Program-made: the position numbers and the translations under genes
NCBI GenBank assembly: GCA_033557465.1
Contig: JAWIIG010000025.1
Coordinates: 3,591,001 to 3,655,000 of the forward strand
Direction of reading: 5' to 3'
Length of the DNA stretch: 64,000 bases
DNA from: Ichthyophis bannanicus
Taxonomy: Eukaryota; Chordata; Amphibia; Gymnophiona; Ichthyophiidae
Shown here: piece after piece, positions 55,469-64,000 of the stretch
How the letters are laid out: each line of letters starts with the position of its first letter
Numbering within the stretch: the first letter of the stretch is position 1
The notes under the pieces: generated by a model
Told to the model about the DNA's origin: nothing
Databases searched by the model: none
Seen by the model: only the letters and a program-made list of their open reading frames with translations

Positions 55469-55775
55469 TGAACAGTGGGGTTCTTGTTTAGTGCATGGTG
55501 TATGGTGTGGGTTGAAACCGCCACTTCAGATTGCTCCAGGTCAGCCTTAAGCTCTTTGGATATTTTATGTGGTGTTTTTCCAATAATGCACTAACCTTTG
55601 AAGACTTCTTATATTCATTTTCCTCATCCCACCACATCCTGTGAGGTTCTTGACAGTCTATGAGCCAAAAACATCTTTGGTGTCTTTGGAGAAGGCCTTG
55701 TACCCCTTTAAAGTTTGATGTTTGGTAATAATGGCTTTTCTGACAGTCTCAGGCAGCTCTCTTGTCTTCACCATT
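55469..55775 (-). pseudogene. Tc1-type transposase relic, N-terminal part
   Basis: The minus strand begins MVKTRELPETVRKAIITKHQ (ATG near 55775) and continues GYKAFSKDTKD. This is the first helix-turn-helix of Tc1-type transposases, whose usual start is similar (K-T-x-EL-x-x-x-VR). In the next frame ELKADLEQSEVAVSTHT and TRTPLFKD correspond to the second DNA-binding helix and the linker. The reading stops at the hAT insertion and resumes at 53395 with FEDRYKKA. Frame changes and stops show it is dead. Confidence 0.75.
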
Positions 55776-55884
55776 GTGAAAATGGAAAAAGGAGTGAATG
55801 TGGCCATTTTAAACATTAGAGTCATCTTTCATTGCTTGATTTAAGTCATGTGAACACTGACAGTTGATCACAGGTGTGTCTAAA

Positions 55885-55975
55885 TTTACTGCTAGATTAT
55901 AAGCTCTGATGAGTGTCTGTGCAGCAATGCGTATGCCTTGTAGTGCTATACAAATGATCAGTAGTATTAGTAATG
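55885..55975 (+). mobile_element. L2-type 3' tail fragment
   Basis: attataagctctgatgagtg and 'agtgctatacaaatgatcag' with tagtattag repeats match the 3' tail of the LINE at 7571-8610. About 90 bases only, inserted in Tc1 flanking sequence. Confidence 0.6.
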
Positions 55976-56279
55976 TGGTAGTTCTGTTCAAACTGATTTG
56001 AATTGTTTATAAGGGTGCCAATAATCATGTCCTGGCAATGTCCCAGTTTTTATACTATTTCCTGATATTTCCCTTTTTAATTGGTCTTGTTTTATTTGAT
56101 TCTTGTATATGTCAAATATGTTTGTATATATATAGTCCAAAGCCATTTCACTGGCCACTTTATTTTAGGAGATATTGGATATTAAGGGGTTGAACTGCAA
56201 GGGTGCAATAATGTTGACCACATCTGTAACACACATTAGCGGTAAAATAGTGCATGTTAGCAACAGCACATCTTTGTAG

Positions 56280-56576
56280 CTCTAGTCCTTAAGGTCAAAG
56301 AGAGAATTGCTGTTGAAATTTTAATTAGTACAAGAATTTAGACTTAGGGTTTCTGGAGAGGAGTCTACAGGAGGCAAAGGCCCATACTTTTGGAACAATC
56401 TTCTGTTAGAGCTAAGGATCGAATGATCTTATTCTCTCTTTTGTAGGAGATTGAAAATCTGGCTTTTTCAAAAATATCTATAATAATGAGGAACTGTTCT
56501 GCATTGGATTGTAGGAGAAAGTTTATTAATGTTATGAGGAGATATAATGATGTATTATATAGTTTATGAATTTTTA
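56280..56576 (+). mobile_element. LINE C-terminal fragment
   Basis: The frame gives GPYFWNNLLLELRIE, then SYSLFCRRLKIWLFQKYL, a degraded version of the LINE C-terminal block (LWNSLPLELR...F...LK..LF). It may belong with the fragment at 51405-51740. Confidence 0.45.
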
Positions 56577-58184
56577 TTAGGGATGGGTATTTAATGCATT
56601 ATTAAGGCAATTAATGTGTTAAATCTTCAATGCTGTTGCCATGCTTCCCAGCCCCACCCACCATGGTCCGGCGTCTCTCCCTTCCTTCCTTCTCTGCAGT
56701 GCTTTTGCTCACTTGCCTTACAATCAAATCTCCTCAGCAGCAGCAGTGACTCATTAATGCTGCCGCTCACTGGCTTTGGAGCCTTCATTCTGCCATGTCA
56801 TGACCTCTTAGACTTAACGTCCTGTGACCAGCAGGGGCCTGGCATAGCAGAATGAAGGCTGCAAGGCCAGTGAGAGGTAGTGTTAGCGATTTGCTGCCAT
56901 TTTAACATTTTTGTAAGTGATATTATGGAAGGACTATCGGTAAGGTTTGCCTCTTTGCAGATGATACCAAAATTTGCAATAGAGTAGACACCTAGGAAGA
57001 TGTAGATAACATGAGGAGGGATCTAGTGAAACTTGAACAATGGTCAAAAATTTGGCAGCTGAGGTTTAAAGGTAAAAAATGTAGGGTCATGCATTTGGGC
57101 TGCAAAAATCCAAGGGAGCAGTAAAGTATAGAGGGTGAAGTACTTCTGTCCATGAAAGAAGAGCAGGACCTAGGGGTGATTGTTTCTGGTGATCTTAAGA
57201 TGGCTAGACAGATAGAAAAGGTGATGGCGAAAGCCAGAAGGATGTTTAGGTGCATAGGGAGAGCAATGGCCAACAGAAAGAAGGAAGTGATGGTGCCTCT
57301 GTAAAAGTTTTTGGTGAGACCTAATTTGTGTGAAAAATGATATAAACAGGATTGATTTGGTGTAGAGGGTAGCTATCAAAATGGTCAGTGGGCTTTGTCG
57401 TAAGCATATGGGGATAGACTTAAAGATCTCAATATGTATACTTTGGAAGAAAGAGGGGAGATATGAGAGAGACATTTAAATACCTGTGTGGCGTAAATGC
57501 AAAGGAGGAGAGCCTCTTATTTGACAGAAAGGGCTGCAATGAGGGGGCATAGGATGAAGGGAAAGGGGATAGACTAGTAAGTACTTTTTGGAAATACTTC
57601 TTTATGAAAAGAGTGGTAGATGCGTGGAATAGTCTTCTAGTGGAGGTAGTAGAGACAAAGATTGTATCTGAATTCAAGAACGCATGGGACAAATACAGAC
57701 GATTTCTAAAGGGAAAAAGAGATTATAGAACTTAGTAGTTGGTATGGAAGGGCAGACTGGATAGGCCGTTTGGTCTTTATCTGCCATCATATTTCTATGT
57801 TTCTATTGATAGAGAGACTTGATTGTAAGGCAAGTAAATGAAAGCACCGTGTGAGAGGGAGGGAGAGGAAGAGATTTGGGAGTCATAAGGAGGGGGAGAG
57901 GAAGAGATGCTGTATCCACAATGTGGGGAGATGAAAGATGCTGGAACAATGGGGGAAAGGAGGGTGTGGAAGAGATGCTGGTTTTAAGGCAGGAAGAGGG
58001 GAAGGGAGAGGAAGGAAGCTGGATTGTGGGGGAGATAGGTGGAGAAAGGGGATGGGCCCTTTAAAATGTCCATCTCACAATTAATTGTGATGAATTTAAA
58101 GTTTAATTACAATGTACTGCATGACTTAAATGTTTAATTGAATGATTTATTGCAATTAAAATTTTTAATCAATGCCCATCCTTA
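56577..58184. mobile_element. TIR element with TTAGGGATGGG ends, holding a CR1-like LINE
   Basis: ttagggatgggtatttaatg at the left and the reverse complement of the right end (ttaaggatgggcattgatta) are terminal inverted repeats. The sub-terminal parts are A/T-rich (ttaattgcaat). The CR1-like copy at 56930-57798 and purine-rich sequence at 57855-58060 fill the interior. The superfamily is not determined; it could be hAT. Confidence 0.5.
56930..57798 (+). mobile_element. CR1-like LINE, reverse transcriptase C-terminal half and 3' end
   Basis: Frames give CLFADDTKICNRVDT, the FADD catalytic box (about 56950-56990), then RRDLVKLEQWSKIWQLRFKG, CRVMHLGCKNP, EEQDLGVIVSGDLKMARQIE and AKARRMFRCIGRAMANRK. 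RVVDAWNSLLVEVVETKIVS and FKNAWDKYRRF (57612-57705) follow, and the 3' tail with 'ctgccatcatatttctatgt' ends at 57798. Several stops and frameshifts are present. The catalytic box is better preserved here than in copies A and B. Confidence 0.85.
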
Positions 58185-59232
58185 ATTTGTATGCTTATTA
58201 TACATTTTAAATATTTTCTCTTGATTCTATTTAATCTGCCTTGAATCCTCATAAAGTAGAATATAAATTCCAATAAAATGAAATAATACACTGCAACGTG
58301 TATTTTATTTGTTATTTATTAGTCTTTGGTGCACAATTCACAAAGTTTAGCTATCAGATAAACTGTGCCATGTTCATTTGAATAAATGGATTATGAATGT
58401 GGGTTGTCACCTTACTAATATTTTCTACTTATGTGGACAATTACAGGAAAACATCTTAGAGCTACTTTAGTATCAGCCTATACATCGTAAATGAACTCTG
58501 GACCACCATGGTTACTTTCTTAAGAGCTGCTTGTATAAAAGGGAGGGAGGCAGAATGTCCATGAATATGTAGTGAGATGTGGAGTAAAAGTCTTATTTTG
58601 GCAAGTTAATGGTAGATGCATTGTTTAGTTTTACAAGGTCTTCTGTAGATTTTATTTTCTGTTCATTATTGATAATCTTTCCAAGCTCACTTGCAATTTT
58701 ATTCCATCACTTGAGTTACAAGGTCACTGGTAACCTGCATATAAATAATATATTTTCATCCACACTATGTGATAATGTATTATCAAGGGGTTTCTTTAAC
58801 ATAAAGAAAATCTAGGAATGAAGGTCAAGACAAGGCCAGGAAGCAAATGTTGAAAACAGATTGCCATGGCTGCAGATCCATAATGCTGTTCTTTTTGATA
58901 TTACGCTAGGAACCTGGGAAAGGGGGGGGGGGGGGGATCACTACGTGGCCAGTCTAGGGCTCAATAGAGTCCTTTTGATTTTCTGGAAGACAGGTTGATA
59001 CTGTTCTTTTACTGGTTGATGAGTTTGTGCAAGGGAGTGAATTGTCTGCTCATACCAGAGAGAGTTGGAATGCTGTTCATTTCTGTTGTCACAGACTCAC
59101 AATTATGACACCATATGGAGAGAGAAAGAGAGAGAGAGAGAGCCTCAAGGTCTGTTAGAGATGTACAGTTGAGGGTGAACAAAAAAGCAGCAGATCTGCT
59201 GCCTACCACTGAGGTGTTTCATTGTCATTATT

Positions 59233-59273
<41 letters not shown>

Positions 59274-59384
59274 CCACAAAATATATACTGTGATCATTCT
59301 CACACAAAACAAAAGGAATGTACATGTAAACAGACAGAAGTCTCAATAAAGTTTGTCAACATGACAAGATGCAGTCTCTACACA
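58185..59384. other. No gene; low-complexity tracts
   Basis: About 1.2 kb with a run of 15 G (58922-58936), a GA-rich tract (59118-59142) and an (AT)n tract (59237-59271). Otherwise nothing recognised. Confidence 0.6.
59237..59271. repeat. (AT)n microsatellite
   Basis: About 17 uninterrupted AT units, 115 bases upstream of the LINE at 59385. Confidence 0.95.
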
Positions 59385-61879
59385 CACATACACACAGCAT
59401 ATAGACTACAGTACCATGGTCGGATCACTACATGATACAAATCAACCAACAGCTCCCAGTCATAAACTCTCAGACACACCAGTCCCACCCCAGAAGGCGA
59501 TTCAAGAGCTTCCTAAAGGACCAATTTCTACAAGACATACTCTCCAACCTTGACAAAGACTCCAACGACCTAAATAACCTAATTGAGAATTGGAATACCA
59601 CCATTTCCATGGTCACAAAAGCACAGAGTCCAGAAACCCAAGATCCCAGGGCACCAAGCCCAGATCAGCCTCCTGGTACTCAAACAATATAAGGAAAGCA
59701 AAGAAAGAACTACAAAGACTAGAATGATGCTGGAGACGGAATAGGTCCAACATCACCCAAGAACTCTACCAAATCAAACAAAAGGAATATAACAATCTCA
59801 TCAACCAACAAAAAAAGGAATACTATACCAACCTTCTCCTTAAATCCACCAATAGACCCAGAGAGCTATTCGAAATAGTCTCTACCCTCACAAAAGAAGC
59901 CAACCCCAGGGAGGAAGATTCGATACATCTGCAGATCTTCGCTGACTTCCTCCAAACCAAATTCACATCTCACTCAATAAACTCTCCAAGCATCATCTTC
60001 AAGCTCTCGAAGCCCAGGCAGATCTGGGGAAAGTTCAGCATCCCATCAACCGAACAAATAACCCAAATAACTGCTCCTACAGTTCCATGCCCAGTAGCCT
60101 GGATTAAATCTTCAAAAGATGAGCTCTGTCAACTCATCCACAACATAGTGAACCTCTCGCTACTGCAAGGTCTCATGCCATCACTCCTCAAGAAGTCACT
60201 CCTCAAGAAGTCACTCAAACGCCCCATTTTGAAAAACAAAGCACTCAACAAAGATGACCCTACCTCTTACCGCCCAATCTCAAGCATAACCTTCCTCGCC
60301 AAGATCATTGAAAAGGCGGTACAGCAGCAGCTACAGGACCACATTGATGACACAAATGCCCTTGATGTGCATCAATACGGGTTTCGGCAACATCATGGCG
60401 CAGAAACCCTCCTGATAACCTTGCTGGACAATCTACTTAAGGGTCTGGAGAACAAGAACAAGATGTATATGCTTATTTTCATTGATATCTCAGCTGCCTT
60501 CGACTCGGTGCATCACCCAACACTATTAGAACGACTCGAGTCCATAGGCATTGCAGGAACCCCACTAAAATGGTTCTCCTCATATATAACAAACAGAATG
60601 GAGCAGGTCAATTTCAACAATGACAAAGCAACCCCCTTCCTGCAAACCCAAGGCATTCCTCAAGGTTCCACCCTCTCCTCCCTCCTATTCAACCTATATC
60701 TGCAACCAGTATGCAAGATCTTCCAGGGCCATGACATCAACTACCATATCTACACTGATGACCTAATGCTCTATACGCAACTAGACGTAAACAACCCGAA
60801 CATCAGCAAGCTTGCAAAAAGCCTACACGAGCTACAAATCTGGCTCCAACGAAATAATATGTTCATTAACCACAAGAAGACAGAAGCAATGTGTATCTCC
60901 AGGAAACCAGGATTCGAGCCCCCTAAAACTGTCACCATGAACAACAATAACTACAACATCAAGACGGAGATAAAATATTTAGGAGTGATGCTTGACAGTA
61001 ACCTAAATATGGACAGGCACCTTCGAAATACCAATCGGGCCATTTTCCACAAATTAAGAATCCTGCAGCCCTTACGTAGCATCCTCGATCATGATAACTT
61101 CCGATCTGTCGCTCAGGCCCACATCATTCCACACCTAGACTACTGCAATGCCATACTGCAAGGCCTGCCAAAGAAAACTACAAATATTCTGCAAATGGCA
61201 CAAAATGTTGCAGCCAGAATCATTATGCAAAAAGGACTCTCCGACCACATTACACCCACCCTAATTGAGCTTCACTGGCTCTCCATCACGGCCCGCATTC
61301 AATACAAAATGTTAGTCACCACTTTCAAACTTATCCATAATGTAGCGCCCTCTCACCTCAACAGCTTGATATCCAATCTACCCAACAACAGAAGTAGGAG
61401 AACAGCGAACCTCAATACCCTCTGTCTCCCGAAGTCCTTCACAAAGGTTAATGCTTGTACCAGTAACAGAGCTTTCTCATTTATAGCTCCTGCACTCTGG
61501 AACCGGTTGCCAAGTGATCTGCGTGAAATCTGTGATCTGAAAGACTTCAGAAAAAAACTTAAGATGCACCTCTTCCAATCTCATTACAACCTAACCTCAT
61601 GAATCTCACTCAGCCGTGTGTAAATATGTGTATAGGGATCTTTTGTAAAGTACTAACAGTCTTTTTCAATTGTAAATATGTATATAAGTACCCTGTGTGA
61701 ACCCTAACATCAATCAATTGTAAGCCTGTAACCCCTTGTTTTGCTGTGCTTCCCCCCCCCTCCATAATCAGATTGTATACATCCTTAATTCTGGCCGGTA
61801 CAGCCAACCGTAGCATGTGTAACAACTGCTGCTGATCACTGGAAGCAGCGGGATATAAATGTACGCTAAATAAATAAAC
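59385..61879 (+). mobile_element. L2-like LINE, 5'-truncated, best preserved copy
   Basis: It starts inside the endonuclease (TVPWSDHYMIQ, about 59408-59440, with the D-H pair of the catalytic site). A linker at 59440-59700 and a reverse transcriptase frame (59728-61602) follow. The 3' untranslated region ends 'cgggatataaatgtacgcta' plus AATAAATAAA at 61879. Only the first part of the endonuclease is missing. A directly repeated copy begins at 61880. Confidence 0.85.
59728..61602 (+). pseudogene. L2-like LINE ORF2: reverse transcriptase, long open frame
   Basis: This is the ORF2 enzyme that copies LINE RNA at its target. The frame is open from after a TGA at 59725-59727 to the stop at 61602, about 625 codons; an in-frame GTG lies at 60148 and no upstream ATG was seen, so the start belongs to the truncated or shifted upstream part. 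Motifs in order are NRPRELFEIVSTLTKE, YRPISSITFLAKIIEKAVQQ, VHQYGFRQHHGAETLL, MLIFIDISAAFDSVHH (first catalytic D), GIPQGSTLSSLLFNLYL, YHIYTDDLMLYTQ (catalytic box) and INHKKTEAM. The tail is YLGVMLDSNLNMDRHL, HLDYCNAILQGLP, LIELHWLSITARIQYKML, LWNRLPSDLREI and KKLKMHLFQSHYN. The box reads YTDD instead of the usual YADD. The tandem LLKKSLLKKSL near 60190 is a short duplication. Confidence 0.85.
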
Positions 61880-62315
61880 ATTGTCCACCAATCCCTCACT
61901 CAAGGTAACATGCCTGATGCACTAAAACTTGCTATGATCTGGCCAATACCCAAGAATATTGCCCTAAACAAAACCAATCCAGCAGCTTACTGGCCCATCT
62001 CAAACCTCACATTCCTATCCAAGATCATTGAAAAAACAGTACAACGCCAACTCCAAGACCATATAGACTCCCATGCACCACTCAACCCGCAACAGCACGG
62101 CTTTCGACCAAACAATAACGTTGAAACCCTCTTGATATCCTTTTTTTGACAATCTGATAAGAACTATCGACAACATCAAGATGGAAGTTATCCTCATCTT
62201 CATTGATATCACCTCCGTATTTGACACGGTCTCACACAGCATACTACTGCAAAGACTAGAAGAGATTGGACTGCATGACACCACCATGAAATGATTCACC
62301 TCTTACCTCACAAAC
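61880..62315 (+). mobile_element. Second L2-like LINE fragment, head-to-tail
   Basis: GNMPDALKLAMIWPIPKNIA, SNLTFLSKIIEKTVQRQLQD and QQHGFRPNNNVETLLISF (61900-62145), then IDITSVFDTVSH after a frameshift (62195-62235). They match the start of the reverse transcriptase of the preceding copy (about 60148-60545). The fragment starts exactly where the previous tail ends and is cut at about 62315. Confidence 0.75.
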
Positions 62316-64000
62316 AGTAACACCACCACCAACAACACATCTACCTGCAGGTGCTTCACACTCACAGAACAGCAGACCTGTCGACACAGAGATTTGACAC
62401 AAGAGTGACCACATTTGGGGCCCCTGTGGCCCACAACCAGCCTGCACACACCACAGCACCTGTGATCCCTGCCACATAACCCTATATTATCACTCTGAGG
62501 CCATCGGCATATGCAGCAGGACAGACCATGATCCGTAGCATGCACATGGTGGACACAGAGTTCATGTCTGTCCACAGGGCAGCGGATGCTGCAATGACAG
62601 AAGCCAACACTGAACATTGAAAGACTGGCAGGCCCATCAAAGTGCACAATCTATTGTAGGGAGGCACACCAACACATGTCCACATTGTATGCACCAATGG
62701 GGAATGTAAATGAAGCACCAAGGTGAAGTGGAACAGCAGGTTACACATGTCCCGCCAAGTAAGGTAGCCACAGGCTGTATATGCAGTGCAGCAGAGACCA
62801 AGCTGAACTCACAGACTCAGGGAGCATGACCAGGGCATACAGGGCATCAGGGTGAGGGGTGTAAGGTCTGGGCCTAGCACGAGAGGGGAATGGCACATAG
62901 AGGGGCCTATAGGCAGGGGAGCAGAGTGGCCATGTCTTGGTGTCACCAGAGGTATGAGAGTAGAGGTTGAACGGCGGGGCAGAGCAAATGCATGGATAGG
63001 TCAGCAGCTGGAATGTGATCTGGATGTGATAATGTGGTCATGATGAGGTTGGGTGGAGATTAGTCATGCAGCAGACTGAGGCACAGATTGGTGGTGAGTG
63101 AGACGACACAGAGGGAGACAGTCATAGGGTACAACATAATAGTGACATGCTAACATGGATACAGAGTGCATAGGGGTCCTGGCCTAGCACACATCTATGA
63201 AATCCTGGGTTATGTAGATGTTGTAGGGTAGGAAATGGCAGGTCATGGCTATGGTGCACATGTGTGTGGCAGGAGGGTGTGAGGTGTGGATGAGGGTATG
63301 GTGGTGCAGCACAGAGATGGGAAGGGGATATGTGTTATCCACACAGACTGTGCATGGATGGTGTAGAGAGATGTGGGCTGGTAAAACAAGGGATATGTTC
63401 AACATAGCACATGGGCACCATTCATCTAGGCAACAAACCCCTGAAGATTATGTTGGCAAACAGGCAGAGACACAGGCCATGATGGTTGGAGAGTTCACAG
63501 GTATACAGAGATCGGACTGTGGCACCCCAATGTACAGCTGTGACATGACACACATGGGTAGGGATGTGTGTGCAATGGGTCAGGGCAGAGTGAGAGAGAA
63601 GGACTGGGCTTCAGGCAGACCCCTGAGGTACACCAACCAGATGTGCAAATGGGATGGAGGGTGCTTCACCAGATAGGCTACTGAATGCATGATGGAGGAG
63701 ATGGCCAGATAAGGTGGCTGGCACAGAGTCACTGGAATGCATTGCGGAGAGTTGAGAAAGTGAAAAGCTGTGTACAACAGTGTCAGAGGCAGCAGATGGC
63801 CATGTCTGATACAGTGATAACACAGGCACATCGATGTTGTCTGGAGCAGGTCATCAGGGACATATACATGTGGCCATACATTACACTGCTATGGGCATGC
63901 CTGTGTCATAACCCTGTTACCTGCAAACACTGTGACCGGGCCGACAATGTAGATGCATGTTGGCAGCGAAGGGCAGGCACACCAACATGCATGTGAATGA
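62316..64000. other. Unassigned, possibly interior of another DNA element
   Basis: About 1.7 kb. The base character (many ggcacac, acatg) resembles the interiors of the Harbinger-type elements. The longest frame, 63245-63676 plus (143 codons), contains CDMTHMGRDVCAMGQGRV and shows no family that I know. No terminal repeats were found before the window ends. Confidence 0.35.

Overview
This is a vertebrate nuclear DNA window with no host gene that I can recognise: no multi-exon coding pattern, no rRNA and no genuine tRNA. Almost everything readable is transposon-derived. The mix (CR1-like and L2-like LINEs, tRNA-headed SINEs, an L1-type endonuclease fragment, Harbinger, hAT, Tc1, mariner, pogo-like and piggyBac-like DNA elements, and one solo LTR) fits a large, repeat-rich tetrapod genome. 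The CR1 3' ends, with their 'gacccagtatggc' and 'ttcttatgttctta' tails, made me think of an amphibian, possibly a caecilian. That is an inference and not proven here.

Layout. 1-1191: right part of a Harbinger-type non-autonomous element (copy 1), holding a small piggyBac-like MITE. 1192-3090: CR1-like then L2-like LINE remains. 3275-6870: Harbinger-type copy 2. 7362-8610: a tRNA-headed SINE followed by an L2-like LINE fragment. 9590-12135: a Harbinger end and two CR1-like copies cut by two SINEs and a pogo-like MITE. 12136-16137: a 4.0-kb element with GGGCCC ends, inserted in a CR1 3' end and carrying two degraded Myb/SANT-like genes. 16810-18692 and 53396-55460: two hAT-type copies with 8-bp target duplications and an internal minisatellite. 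20616-26400: an L1-type endonuclease relic, LINE tails and MITEs. 26982-28096: a deleted mariner. 29390-35655: L2-like LINE pieces, mostly minus strand. 35980-39710: a dead HARBI1-type transposase facing a Myb/SANT-like relic. 44527-49705: one SINE split by Harbinger-type copy 3 (44660-48673) and by a solo LTR (48708-49578). 49706-56560: L2-like pieces, a complete SINE, and a Tc1 element split by hAT copy 2. 56577-58184: a terminal-inverted-repeat element holding a CR1-like copy. 59385-62315: two head-to-tail L2-like LINE copies, the first with the longest reverse transcriptase frame of the window.

How the parts relate. Nothing works as a host pathway. The interest is the layering: nested insertions give a relative order of events, two SINE types share 3' tails with two LINE types, and the Harbinger-type copies carry a central hairpin flanked by convergent tRNA-like A-box/B-box modules, with one module inverted in copy 2. 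All assignments are from reading the sequence; no database search was run.
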